From contig NZ_FOPY01000012.1 in NCBI RefSeq assembly GCF_900113605.1, positions 1 to 58,479 on the forward strand: 58,479 nucleotides of DNA. Reading direction: 5' to 3'. Source of the DNA: Modicisalibacter xianhensis (GTDB lineage: Bacteria; Pseudomonadota; Gammaproteobacteria; Pseudomonadales; Halomonadaceae). The position numbers were made by a program, and so were the translations under genes. Shown here in pieces: positions 20,075 through 28,510 of this stretch (positions are counted from its first letter, which is position 1; every line of letters starts with the position of its first letter). The notes under the pieces are model-generated. The model was given only the letters and a program-made list of their open reading frames with translations, did not search any database and was not told where the DNA came from.

Positions 20075-20103
20075 ATTCTAGTCGCCGTTACAGCCCTTTG
20101 CAA
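20075..20103 (-). promoter_or_regulatory. Sigma-70 promoter of rpsU-dnaG-rpoD
   Basis: On the minus strand TTGCAA (20098-20103), exactly 17 bases, then TAGAAT (20075-20080). Predicted transcription start is near 20068. The same TTGCAA -35 form is found before rpsF and before tRNA-Leu. Confidence 0.8.
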
Positions 20104-20182
20104 ATTCCTCGTTGTGCCTCTGCCGTCCTGACGGCATTCGGCGTAAAATAGCGCCCTTTGCCAGGAACGACGAGCCAACACC

Positions 20183-21214
20183 ATGCGCGTACTGGGGATC
20201 GAAACCTCCTGTGACGAGACCGGCGTCGCCATCTACGACACCGACCGCGGCCTCCTGTCCGATACACTCTACAGCCAGATCGCCATGCACGCCGAGTTCG
20301 GTGGTGTCGTGCCCGAACTGGCGTCCCGCGACCATACACGCAAGCTGTTACCCCTGATTCAGGAAGTGCTGGATCGCGCCGGCCTGTCCCGCCAGGACCT
20401 GGACGGTATCGCCTACACGGCAGGGCCCGGCCTGGTGGGCGCGCTGATGGTCGGCGCCTCGACAGCGCACGGAATGGCCCGCGCCCTGGGTATCCCGGTT
20501 CTCGGCGTGCATCATATGGAAGGCCACCTGCTCGCCCCGATGCTCGAGGATGAGCCCCCCGAGTTTCCCTTCGTCGCCCTGCTGGTTTCCGGCGGCCACA
20601 CGCAACTGGTCGAGGTGCATGGCCTGGGGCAATACCACCTGCTCGGCGAGTCGGTTGACGACGCGGCCGGTGAAGCCTTCGACAAGACGGCCAAGATGCT
20701 CGATCTGGCTTATCCCGGCGGCCCCGAAGTGGCACGCCTGGCCGAGCAGGGCGATCCCCTGCGATTCCGGTTTCCACGCCCGATGACCGACCGTCCGGGG
20801 CTGGATTTCAGCTTTTCAGGCCTCAAGACCCATACCCTGACCACCCTTAATGCATTGCGCGATAGCGACCAGCTCGACGCGCAGGGCCGTGCCGATATCG
20901 CTCGCGCCTTCGAGGAGGCCGTGGTCGACACGCTGGTCATCAAGTGTCGGCGTGCACTCGACCAGACCGGGCTCAAGCGCTTGGTGGTCGCCGGCGGCGT
21001 CAGCGCCAACGCACGCCTGCGCGAACGCCTGGGTAACGAGGTAGCCAAGCGCGGTGCCAGGGCGTATTACCCGCGGGGGCGGTTCTGCACAGACAACGGC
21101 GCGATGATCGCCTATGTCGGCGCCCAGCGCCTACTTGCCGGCGAGCATGACAGCGAGGCCATGCAGGCCGTACCGCGCTGGCCGCTGGATCGACTCACTC
21201 CTCCCGCCGCGTGA
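20183..21214 (+). CDS. tsaD: tRNA N6-adenosine threonylcarbamoyltransferase TsaD
   Basis: Catalytic subunit of t6A37 tRNA modification; it transfers threonylcarbamoyl to A37 of ANN-decoding tRNAs together with TsaB and TsaE. 343 residues of the Kae1/Qri7 family. It starts [19 protein letters not shown]; metal ligands H111 and H115 are in [10 protein letters not shown], with SGGHTQLV and FSFSGLKT following, and [10 protein letters not shown] and [11 protein letters not shown] at the C-terminus. It diverges from rpsU, as in many gammaproteobacteria. Its 3' end overlaps the convergent plsY by 20 bases. Confidence 0.97.
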   Translation: MRVLGIETSCDETGVAIYDTDRGLLSDTLYSQIAMHAEFGGVVPELASRDHTRKLLPLIQEVLDRAGLSRQDLDGIAYTAGPGLVGALMVGASTAHGMARALGIPVLGVHHMEGHLLAPMLEDEPPEFPFVALLVSGGHTQLVEVHGLGQYHLLGESVDDAAGEAFDKTAKMLDLAYPGGPEVARLAEQGDPLRFRFPRPMTDRPGLDFSFSGLKTHTLTTLNALRDSDQLDAQGRADIARAFEEAVVDTLVIKCRRALDQTGLKRLVVAGGVSANARLRERLGNEVAKRGARAYYPRGRFCTDNGAMIAYVGAQRLLAGEHDSEAMQAVPRWPLDRLTPPAA

Positions 21215-21818
21215 ATTCGGCGTCCTGCAGGGAAAGTTCTTCGCCGCGCCCCAGGCGCTGAATGTTCCAGACATGGCGCAGCACGACCAGTAAGGCAAAG
21301 GCAATGACCACCCACACATAATCCCGGGCCAGCCAGACACTGGCCAGCGGGGCCAGCAGCGCGCTGGCCAGCGAGGCAATGGCTGCAGTGCGCACACGCC
21401 AGGCCAGCAGCGCCCAACAGGCGGCGCACAGTAGCGCCACTGTGGGTGTCAGCATGAGCAGGACCCCGAATGCACTGGCGACCGCCTTGCCACCGCGCCA
21501 GCGATGCCATACCGGGTAGCTGTGCCCCAGCAGTACGCCCAGCCCGACCACTCCCTGCGCCCAGGCCGGCAGTCCACTGGCCTTGGCCAGCCATAGCGCC
21601 GGCGCGGCCTTGCCGGCATCGAAGAGAAGCGTCGCCAGTGCCAGGCGCTTGCCGTAAAGGCGTAGCACGTTGGAAAAGCCGGGATTGAAGGAACCACGCA
21701 GGCGCGGGTCCGGCAGGCCGCGCCATCGACACACCCACACTGCCCCCAGACAGGCGCCACACAGGAACGCCATTAGCGTTAGCAGGGCAACATGAGTGGC
21801 GAGGGTGAAAAACGGCAT
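21195..21818 (-). CDS. plsY: Glycerol-3-phosphate acyltransferase PlsY
   Basis: Acylates glycerol-3-phosphate from acyl-phosphate in the inner membrane. 207 residues with five to six hydrophobic segments. The family's glycine-rich motifs are present but altered: residues 42-53 read [12 protein letters not shown] where GSGNxGxTNxxR is usual, and 98-111 read [14 protein letters not shown], followed by A where GGKG is usual. The position next to tsaD and folB is the usual one for plsY. The function is probable, but the motif changes deserve testing. Confidence 0.85.
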   Translation of the reverse strand: MPFFTLATHVALLTLMAFLCGACLGAVWVCRWRGLPDPRLRGSFNPGFSNVLRLYGKRLALATLLFDAGKAAPALWLAKASGLPAWAQGVVGLGVLLGHSYPVWHRWRGGKAVASAFGVLLMLTPTVALLCAACWALLAWRVRTAAIASLASALLAPLASVWLARDYVWVVIAFALLVVLRHVWNIQRLGRGEELSLQDAEFTRREE

Positions 21819-21906
21819 CTGGCAGTTCCAGGGCTAGGGGCCAATCCATGATTCTGCCAGCTTGGTGCATTACAATCGAAGTTTTCACCATGACCGAGGG
21901 TAGCGT

Positions 21907-22260
21907 GTGGATCGCGTGCTGATCGAAGGATTGAGCGTAGAGACAGTCATCGGCGTCTACGACTGGGAACGCACCATCCGGCAACGTCTTGAGCTGGACT
22001 TGGAGCTGGCTACTGACATTCGCCCTGCCGCGGCAGGCGACGACCTGGCTCGGACGCTGGACTATGCCGCGATCAGCCAGCAGATTGGCGAGTTCGCCGC
22101 TTCCAGCCGCTTCGAACTGGTGGAAACCTTTGCCGAACGGCTCGCGGCGATGCTGCGCGAGGAGTTCGGCATTGCCTGGCTGCGCCTTACGCTGCGCAAG
22201 CCCGGTGCAGTGGCCAATGCCAGGGCGGTGGGCGTGCGTATCGAGCGAGGTGAGCGCTGA
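21907..22260 (+). CDS. folB: Dihydroneopterin aldolase
   Basis: Cleaves 7,8-dihydroneopterin to 6-hydroxymethyl-dihydropterin in folate synthesis; a cytoplasmic octamer in the family. 117 residues: LIEGLSVETVIGVYDWERTI (the usual start), LDYAAI, ETFAERLA and the late LRKPGAVANA segment with the conserved lysine. The start is GTG at 21907, with GAGGG 6 bases upstream. Its stop overlaps the folK ATG by one base (TGATG), so the two are translationally coupled. Confidence 0.95.
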   Translation: MDRVLIEGLSVETVIGVYDWERTIRQRLELDLELATDIRPAAAGDDLARTLDYAAISQQIGEFAASSRFELVETFAERLAAMLREEFGIAWLRLTLRKPGAVANARAVGVRIERGER

Positions 22261-22778
22261 TGGCGCTGGTCGTGGTGAGTATCGGTAGCAATATCGAGCG
22301 CGAACGTCATGTGCAGATCTGCCTCGATGCACTGCACGCCGAGTTCGGCAAGCTGCTGATATCTCGCGTCTTCGAAAGCGAGCCGGTCGGATTCGAGGAC
22401 GGACGCAACTTCTTCAACCTGGTCACCGCCTTCGAGAGCGATGCCGGGGTCGGCGAGTTGCAGGCCTGGTGCAAGCGCCTTGAATACGCCAATGGACGGC
22501 GCAAGATCAGCCCCAAGTTCAGCCCACGCACACTGGATATCGATCTGCTTACTGTCGGTGCATTGTGCGGCGATATCGATGGCGTTGAACTGCCGCGTGA
22601 CGAGATCGTCAAGCATGCCTTCGTCCTCAAGCCCTTGGCCGAGCTGCTACCCGAGCACCGCCATCCGATCAATGGCGAGCGCTATGCTGACCTGTGGGCA
22701 GAATTCGACGCTGGCGATCAACGCCTGTGGCCGGTGGACTTCGTCTGGCAGGGCCAGCGCATTTCTCGTGCCAGCTAA
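22260..22778 (+). CDS. folK: 2-amino-4-hydroxy-6-hydroxymethyldihydropteridine diphosphokinase (HPPK)
   Basis: Pyrophosphorylates the FolB product with ATP, the next step of folate synthesis. 172 residues: SIGSNIERERHVQ at the start, then the HPPK signature RTLDIDLL with two magnesium-binding aspartates, and LPRDEIVKHAFVLKPLAEL. The ATG at 22260 overlaps the folB stop. Confidence 0.96.
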   Translation: MALVVVSIGSNIERERHVQICLDALHAEFGKLLISRVFESEPVGFEDGRNFFNLVTAFESDAGVGELQAWCKRLEYANGRRKISPKFSPRTLDIDLLTVGALCGDIDGVELPRDEIVKHAFVLKPLAELLPEHRHPINGERYADLWAEFDAGDQRLWPVDFVWQGQRISRAS

Positions 22779-22788
22779 GGCTCGATGG

Positions 22789-23931
22789 CTATCGGCCTTC
22801 GTTCAGGCTGGCCTCGATAGCTTGTCGGCGGCGTCGAGCCAGCTCCTGGCCCAGTGCCGCGCCCTGATAGCCTTCTTCCAGCAACTGGCGTGGTGCGATC
22901 TGCTGCGCCCGCTGCCAGGCGTGCCCAAGCACCCCGGCGAGGGCGGTATCGAACAGTTTTACCAGTCCCAGCAGCGGTTCGACACGTGCCTGGCGCCGCC
23001 AGGCATCGATCGCGTTCAGCCAGCCCAGCAATTGGTCACCACTCGGCGCCTGCCGCTCGACCTCAAGACACAACTCACGCGTCAGCGCGACCTGACGTGC
23101 CAGATCACGCCAGGCATTGGGAATGCGCAGGCGATCATGCAGTGCCTCGCGCGCCGGCTCACCGAGATGCTCGCACAGCCGTGCCCAACGCCACTGTGGC
23201 ACGAGTGTCCCGGTCCCCGTGTCAGGCAACTGGTCGAGACGTGACAGCGCCTTATCCAGCGCCGCATCATCCTCTGCCAATTCCGGCATCAGTTCACCCA
23301 GAGCATGGCAGGCCTGAAGACACTGAAAATAGGCCTGAGGACTCGGTTCGCCCAGCGCCTTCTCGGTTTCCTGCCAGACCCGCTCGGCGACGAGATGGCG
23401 TATCTCACCGCTGTCGGCCAGGCGCTGCATCAACGCCAGTGTCTCGTCGGCGATCCGAAACCCCAGCCCCTGATAGCGCGCCAGAAAACGCGCCGTACGC
23501 AGCACACGCAGCGGATCCTCGACGAAGGCCTGCGAGACGTGACGCAGCCGCCGTACCTCAAGGTCTCGCTGGCCGTGAAAGGGATCGACAAGCGCTCCGT
23601 CGGGGGTTTCGGCCATGGCATTGATGGTCAGGTCGCGGCGCGCCAGATCCTCCTCGAGGGTCACTTGCGGGCTGGCATGCACCACGAATCCGGTGTAGCC
23701 ATGCCCCTGCTTGCGTTCGGTACGCGCCAGCGCATATTCCTCATGGGTATCGGGGTGCAGGAAGACAGGAAAGTCGCGCCCAACCGGTCGGAAACCGCGC
23801 CGACGCATCTCCTCCGGCGTAGTGCCTACCACAACCCAGTCCTGATCGACCACCGGCCAGCCGAGCCGGGCGTCGCGCACGGCACCGCCGACGCGATAGA
23901 CCTGCAGACCCTCGACGTGAGGATCGCTCAT
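22789..23931 (-). CDS. cca: CCA-adding tRNA nucleotidyltransferase
   Basis: Adds or repairs the 3' CCA of tRNAs. 380 residues. Class II nucleotidyltransferase head: VYRVGGAVRDARLG (11-24), metal-binding D29 and D31 in VVDQDW, RRDLTINAMA (98-107), and DPLRVLRTARFLARY (139-153). E. coli Cca is about 412 residues with a C-terminal HD phosphohydrolase domain. Here the corresponding segment reads RLCEHLGE (251-258) where an HD motif is expected, so the phosphohydrolase activity is probably lost. The start overlaps the glpE stop by 4 bases (ATGA). Confidence 0.94.
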   Translation of the reverse strand: MSDPHVEGLQVYRVGGAVRDARLGWPVVDQDWVVVGTTPEEMRRRGFRPVGRDFPVFLHPDTHEEYALARTERKQGHGYTGFVVHASPQVTLEEDLARRDLTINAMAETPDGALVDPFHGQRDLEVRRLRHVSQAFVEDPLRVLRTARFLARYQGLGFRIADETLALMQRLADSGEIRHLVAERVWQETEKALGEPSPQAYFQCLQACHALGELMPELAEDDAALDKALSRLDQLPDTGTGTLVPQWRWARLCEHLGEPAREALHDRLRIPNAWRDLARQVALTRELCLEVERQAPSGDQLLGWLNAIDAWRRQARVEPLLGLVKLFDTALAGVLGHAWQRAQQIAPRQLLEEGYQGAALGQELARRRRQAIEASLNEGR

Positions 23932-24260
23932 GACCGGCGCGTCACACGCTGCGGATGACGGTGCTCCCAGTCGGTGAATCCGCCGTCCAGGCTATAAACG
24001 TGAGCGAAGCCCTGCCCGGCCAGCCAGGTGGCCGCCTGTTGGCTGGAGTGGCCGTGATAGCACACCACGACCATCGCCTGGTCACGCGGAGCCTGATCGA
24101 GCAGGTCGCCGACGGTGGCGTTGTCCAGATGACGGCTGCCGGGGATGTGACCTTGGGCATAGCTCAGCGGATCGCGGATATCCACCAGCGTCAACGGCTT
24201 CGCCTCGTCCAGCCAGGCTTTCAGCGTCACGGGGTCGAGATGTTCGTACGCTTGGGTCAT
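23928..24260 (-). CDS. glpE: Thiosulfate sulfurtransferase GlpE (single rhodanese domain)
   Basis: Transfers sulfane sulfur from thiosulfate to cyanide or thiols in the cytoplasm. 110 residues, one rhodanese domain: VDIRDPLSYAQGHIPGSRHL (26-45) and the active-site loop CYHGHSSQ with nucleophile C67. CGGAGAGACC precedes the ATG at 24260. It is upstream of cca with a 4-base overlap, so they share a transcript. GlpE is a family name; no glycerol genes are nearby. Confidence 0.9.
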   Translation of the reverse strand: MTQAYEHLDPVTLKAWLDEAKPLTLVDIRDPLSYAQGHIPGSRHLDNATVGDLLDQAPRDQAMVVVCYHGHSSQQAATWLAGQGFAHVYSLDGGFTDWEHRHPQRVTRRS

Positions 24261-24289
24261 GGTCTCTCCGTTGAAGGGCTAGGCGTCGT

Positions 24290-25129
24290 TCATTGCGGCG
24301 CGCGGCAAGGCACGCTGATCCTCCGGCCGCTGTCGAGGTCGAGGTCGAGGTCGAGCGCTGTCAGCGTGCCTCCCCAGACGCAACCGGTATCCAGTGCCTC
24401 GGCACGCACCCGGGCACCGGGTATCTGTCCCTGCAGCGCGGCCCAGTGACCGAACACGATACGCGGATCGTCCTGGCGCGGATAGGTAAACCACGGCGCG
24501 TAGCCCCCGGGGGCCGAATCGAGGCCTTCCTTGGCCTTGAAATCCAGGGTCCCATCGGCAGCCACGAAGCGCATCCGGGTAAAGGCATTGACGATCGCAC
24601 GCAGGCGGTCGTTGCCCTCGAGGTCGTCCTGCCAACGTTCAGGTGCATTGCCGTGCATGACATCGAGAAATGCGCCTGCCCCTTCGCTACGCAGGACGGC
24701 CTCGACTTCCCGGGCACGCTCGTGGGCCTGGGACAATGACCAGACCGGCAGCAGCCCGGCATGCACCATCAGCGTGCGCCGGTCGCTGGCACTGCCATCA
24801 TCGACCCACAATGGCTGCGCCTGTAGCCAGTCAAGCAGGCTGGAGCGATCCGGAGCCTCGAGGATCGCCGCCAGAGTATCGGAGCGCTTGGCGGAGACGG
24901 CACCGCGTGCCACGGCCAACAGGTGCAAGTCATGATTGCCGAGCACCACGCTGGCGGCATCGCCCAGGGCGTGAACCTCACGCAGGCAGTCCAGTGACCC
25001 CGGCCCACGATTAACCAGATCGCCCGCCAGCCACAGGCGGTCGCGACGAGGGTCGAAACTCAACGTGTCGAGCAGGGCCACGAACTCGGCGTGACAGCCC
25101 TGCAGGTCTCCAATGGCATAGGTTGGCAT
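24290..25129 (-). CDS. apaH: Bis(5'-nucleosyl)-tetraphosphatase, symmetrical
   Basis: Hydrolyses Ap4A to two ADP and also decaps Np4-RNAs. 279 residues with the metallophosphatase motifs GDLQGC (6-11), GDLVNRGPGSL and GNHDLH. AAGGA precedes the ATG at 25129, which gives the usual MPTYAIGDLQGCH start. Near the C-terminus a four-copy GTCGAG hexamer repeat encodes alternating Leu-Asp. It is 51 bases downstream of apaG, in the surA-pdxA-rsmA-apaG-apaH order also known from E. coli. Confidence 0.96.
   Translation of the reverse strand: MPTYAIGDLQGCHAEFVALLDTLSFDPRRDRLWLAGDLVNRGPGSLDCLREVHALGDAASVVLGNHDLHLLAVARGAVSAKRSDTLAAILEAPDRSSLLDWLQAQPLWVDDGSASDRRTLMVHAGLLPVWSLSQAHERAREVEAVLRSEGAGAFLDVMHGNAPERWQDDLEGNDRLRAIVNAFTRMRFVAADGTLDFKAKEGLDSAPGGYAPWFTYPRQDDPRIVFGHWAALQGQIPGARVRAEALDTGCVWGGTLTALDLDLDLDSGRRISVPCRAPQ
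24332..24355. repeat. Four-copy tandem hexanucleotide inside apaH
   Basis: GTCGAG repeated four times without interruption. In apaH (minus strand) it encodes an alternating Leu-Asp run near the C-terminus. Slippage would add or remove dipeptides without a frameshift. Confidence 0.9.
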
Positions 25130-25180
25130 AGGCTTCCTTGTTCCGCTGCGTACTACGACCCCGCGCATGCCGGGGCCGAC

Positions 25181-25564
25181 TCAATGCACCTGGTTGGGTC
25201 CCGCCAGGCGGAACGGCGCGATAGCGACATCGAACGGCCGCTGCGCCGCTGTCTCGATGCAAGTGTAGGCGCCTTCCATGACCCCGACCGGGCGCTCCAG
25301 CACGGCGCGACTGGTGTAGCGGAAGACCTGCCCCGGCGCGATGACCGGCTGCTCACCGACGACACCCTTGCCGCGGACTTCCTGCACCTTGCCGTTGCCC
25401 TGGGTGATCTTCCAGTAGCGAGCCAGCAGTTGCATGGTCCGGGTCGACCGGTTGTGGATAGTGATCGTGTAGCTGAACACAAAACGCTGTTCGCCCGGCG
25501 ACGACTCGTCGGCACGGTAGGCCGGCTCGACATCGACATGGACGGTTGCGGCGAGTTCGCTCAT
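25181..25564 (-). CDS. apaG: ApaG protein (DUF525)
   Basis: 127 residues, a fibronectin-III-like beta fold typical of ApaG: YTITIHNRSTRTMQLLARYW (33-52), GVVGEQPVIAPGQVFRYTS (68-86) and GAYTCIE. The biochemical role is not settled, although the gene is consistently linked to apaH and rsmA. The ATG at 25564 overlaps the rsmA stop by 4 bases. Confidence 0.95.
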   Translation of the reverse strand: MSELAATVHVDVEPAYRADESSPGEQRFVFSYTITIHNRSTRTMQLLARYWKITQGNGKVQEVRGKGVVGEQPVIAPGQVFRYTSRAVLERPVGVMEGAYTCIETAAQRPFDVAIAPFRLAGPNQVH

Positions 25565-26364
25565 GCCCCCGCTCCTGCCAGGTGATTGGCTATCGATACC
25601 AGTTCGGCCACTGTCAGCGTCTGCGGGCGCCGGGCCGGATCGATACCCAGGGATTCCAGCGTCTCGGCCGATATCCTGCCCTTGAGGTTGTTGCGCAAAG
25701 TCTTGCGCCGCTGCGAAAAGGCTTCGCGCACGACATCGGCGAACAATGCTTCGTCCACGGCCCGGGCCGGCAACGTCTCGTGCGGAATCAGGCGCACGAT
25801 GGCGGAATCCACCTTGGGACGTGGCGTAAAGGACTCCGGCGGCACGATGAACAACGAATCCACCCGGCAATGGTATTGCGCCATGATCGACAGCCGACCC
25901 CAGTCGGTACTGCCCGGCTCGGCTGCGAGTCGCTCGACCACTTCCTTCTGCAACATGAAATGCATGTCGGCGACTGCCCCACGCTGGGCCAGCAGATGAA
26001 AGATCAGGGGGGTGGAAATGTTGTAGGGCAAGTTGCCCACCACACGCAGCGCCGGTCCGTCGCCCTTGAGCTCGGCAAAGCCGAACTTCAGGGCGTCGCC
26101 TTCGTGCACGGTGAAGTCAGGGTAATTGAAGAACTGGACGCGCAATCCCGGTATCAGGTCGCGGTCGAGTTCGATGACGTCCAGCGCCCCGGCCGCCTCG
26201 AGCAGCGGCTCGGTCAATGCGCCCTGTCCTGGGCCGATCTCGACCAGGCGCTGTCCGGGACGTGGCGCAATAGACCGCACGATACGCGAGATAATGCCCG
26301 GATCGCGCAAGAAGTTCTGCCCGAAACGTTTACGGGCCCGATGAACCGGAGGGCGAGAAGACAT
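25561..26364 (-). CDS. rsmA: 16S rRNA (adenine1518/1519-N6)-dimethyltransferase
   Basis: Also known as KsgA. Dimethylates two adjacent adenines in the 3'-terminal hairpin of 16S rRNA, a late 30S assembly checkpoint. 267 residues: RKRFGQNFL, SAM-binding VEIGPGQGALT, the catalytic NLPYNIS motif, and FTPRPKVDSAIVRL in the later part. It lies 118 bases downstream of pdxA and overlaps apaG. Confidence 0.97.
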   Translation of the reverse strand: MSSRPPVHRARKRFGQNFLRDPGIISRIVRSIAPRPGQRLVEIGPGQGALTEPLLEAAGALDVIELDRDLIPGLRVQFFNYPDFTVHEGDALKFGFAELKGDGPALRVVGNLPYNISTPLIFHLLAQRGAVADMHFMLQKEVVERLAAEPGSTDWGRLSIMAQYHCRVDSLFIVPPESFTPRPKVDSAIVRLIPHETLPARAVDEALFADVVREAFSQRRKTLRNNLKGRISAETLESLGIDPARRPQTLTVAELVSIANHLAGAGA

Positions 26365-26482
26365 GCGAAGAAGAATCCTTGATTGAGCGAAAAAATCGCC
26401 AAGCCGCCTTTCTGCTACAGGGTAGCAAGGCGACTCAAATGGGCGCCGGTCACGAACGATGCAGGCGGGCGAAGGGGAAGCC

Positions 26483-27511
26483 TTAGCGTCCCGTCCCCCG
26501 CCCGGTCGCCATTTCTGCGGCGACTTCCAGCGCCACGCGCAGACTGCCGGTATCAGCCGTCGCGGTACCCGCCAGATCGAGTGCCGTCCCGTGATCCACC
26601 GATGTCCGCACGATGGGTAGTCCTAGGGTAATGTTGGCGGCACGCCCGAAACCGGCATACTTGAGTACCGGCAGCCCCTGATCATGGTACATCGCCAACA
26701 CAGCATCCACCCCATCGAGATGGCGTGGCGTGAACAGCGTGTCGGCAGGCAGCGGACCGTCGAGATGCATTCCCCCGCTGCGCAGTCGTTCCAGTACCGG
26801 GGCGATTACCTCGAGTTCCTCCCGGCCCAGGTGACCGCCCTCGCCGGCATGCGGATTGAGTCCGCATACCGCGATACGGGGTTCGACAATACCGAAGTGC
26901 CGCTCGAGATCCGTGGCCAAGATACGCAGCACGCGCGTCAGCCCCTGGCCGGTGATGGCATCGGCCACCTCGCGTAGCGGCAAGTGGGTGGTCGCCAGCG
27001 CCACGCGCAGATGCTGGACGCCGGCGGGAGTATCGAGGCGTGTCGCCAACATCATTACGACGTCGTCGACACTGCATGCATCGCGCAGGTACTCGGTATG
27101 CCCGGTAAAGCTGGCATGGCCACCTTCGATGATGACCCCCTTGTGCAGTGGCGCCGTGACCATGGCCCCGGCCTCGCCCCGACGACAGGCCTCGATGGCC
27201 CTATCCAGGGTGGCCAGGACGTAACCGGCATTGGACGGATCGAGCCTGCCCGGCAAGGCTGGCGCCCGGAGTGCCACCGGCCATACCGGCAATACTCCCG
27301 GACGCGCCTCGGGAACGTCCTGCCCCGACTCGAGTACCAGGATATCGATCCCGAGCTTCAGCCTGGCGGCACGCTCGATCAGCATGTCGGGGTCGCCCAC
27401 GGCCACCACGCGGCCAGGCAGGGGCATCTTGGAAGCGGCCACCATCAACGCCAGGTCGGGGCCGATACCGGCAGGTTCGCCCGTGGTCAGCGCCAGGACG
27501 GGAAGCGTCAT
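26483..27511 (-). CDS. pdxA: 4-hydroxythreonine-4-phosphate dehydrogenase
   Basis: Oxidises 4-phosphohydroxy-L-threonine in the DXP-dependent pyridoxal phosphate pathway. 342 residues: LALTTGEPAGIGPDL at the start, VTAPLHKGVI, GHTEYLRD, GLNPHAGEGGHLGREE (metal-binding histidine), YHDQGLPVLKY and GLPIVRTSVDHGTALDLAG at the C-terminus. The ATG overlaps the surA stop by 4 bases (ATGA), so translation is coupled, as in the E. coli lptD-surA-pdxA-rsmA order. Confidence 0.97.
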   Translation of the reverse strand: MTLPVLALTTGEPAGIGPDLALMVAASKMPLPGRVVAVGDPDMLIERAARLKLGIDILVLESGQDVPEARPGVLPVWPVALRAPALPGRLDPSNAGYVLATLDRAIEACRRGEAGAMVTAPLHKGVIIEGGHASFTGHTEYLRDACSVDDVVMMLATRLDTPAGVQHLRVALATTHLPLREVADAITGQGLTRVLRILATDLERHFGIVEPRIAVCGLNPHAGEGGHLGREELEVIAPVLERLRSGGMHLDGPLPADTLFTPRHLDGVDAVLAMYHDQGLPVLKYAGFGRAANITLGLPIVRTSVDHGTALDLAGTATADTGSLRVALEVAAEMATGRGTGR

Positions 27512-28494
27512 GAACCGCTCTGCTCCAGCCGGTTGTCGACGTAGGCATCGGCACGAATCTGCTGGGTCCAGGCCTCGAGTTCGTCGTTGACCTTGCGCTG
27601 GAAGATCAGTTGGCGCACCTGGTCGCGCTGGGCTGCGCCCGAGCGGTTGCCTCCCTCACGATCCAGCAGCTTGACCAGATGGAACCCGCTGGGGCTACGA
27701 ATCGGTTCGCTGACCTGCCCCACCTGCATGCCACCGATCACGTCGGTAAAGATCGAGGGCAGTTCACCGGCCTGGCGCCAGCCCAGATCACCGCCTTCCA
27801 GCGCGTTGGCGCCATCGGACTCCGCGGCAGCCACATCGGCGAAGTCGGCGCCACCCTGCAGGCGCTCGTACAGGGCCTGAGCCTCCTGACTCGCTGCCTC
27901 GACCTGGTCGGGAGACGGCGACTGCGGTACGGCCACCAGAATGTGCCCTAGCCGGTAGCTGACATTGGCATTGCCACCCTGCTGCTCGAGATAGCGCTCC
28001 ACTTCACGATCGGAAATGTTGACGCGGCTGGCCACACGCCGCTGCTGCAGCTCACGCATCAGCATCTCGCGACGGATCTGCTCGCGAACCACGGCCAGCG
28101 ACAGGCCATCCGCCTCCAGGGCATCGGCGAACTCGTCGACGCTCATGCCATTGTTCTCGGCGATGGTGCGCACCGCCCGGTTCAGCTCGGTATCGTCCAC
28201 CGTCAGGTTGGCCTGTTCGGCCATCTGCAACTGGATCTGCTCGACGATCATGCGCTCCAGCACCTGGCGGCGCAGCACCGCCTCGTCGGGCATGGCGATA
28301 TTGCGACTCGCCAGCTGGGTACGCGCCTGGATCATGCGATCCTCGAGCTCGCTGGCCATGATGGCGTCATCGTTGACGACCGCCACGATACGATCCAGCG
28401 GCTCTTCCACGGCCCCTGCCGATGCAGAAACCCCGCTCAGGGAAAGCGCCAGCATCAGGGCCAGGCTCCACGAAGCAAACCAACGTCTGCGCAT
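27508..28494 (-). CDS. surA: Periplasmic chaperone SurA, with a single parvulin domain
   Basis: Chaperone for outer-membrane proteins in the periplasm. 328 residues: signal peptide (MRRRWFASWSLALMLALSLS..., cut before about AVEEP), the SurA N-terminal domain (DRIVAVVNDDAIMASELEDR and following helices), one parvulin-type PPIase domain (about 170-275; GHILVAVP, GGDLGWRQAGELP, GFHLVKLLDR) and the C-terminal helix. E. coli SurA is about 428 residues with two parvulin domains; the second is absent here. The ATG at 28494 is chosen because the GAGG is 7 bases from it and too close to the TTG two codons upstream. It lies between lptD and pdxA. Confidence 0.93.
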   Translation of the reverse strand: MRRRWFASWSLALMLALSLSGVSASAGAVEEPLDRIVAVVNDDAIMASELEDRMIQARTQLASRNIAMPDEAVLRRQVLERMIVEQIQLQMAEQANLTVDDTELNRAVRTIAENNGMSVDEFADALEADGLSLAVVREQIRREMLMRELQQRRVASRVNISDREVERYLEQQGGNANVSYRLGHILVAVPQSPSPDQVEAASQEAQALYERLQGGADFADVAAAESDGANALEGGDLGWRQAGELPSIFTDVIGGMQVGQVSEPIRSPSGFHLVKLLDREGGNRSGAAQRDQVRQLIFQRKVNDELEAWTQQIRADAYVDNRLEQSGS

Positions 28495-28510
28495 TAACAA
28501 ACCTCACTCA

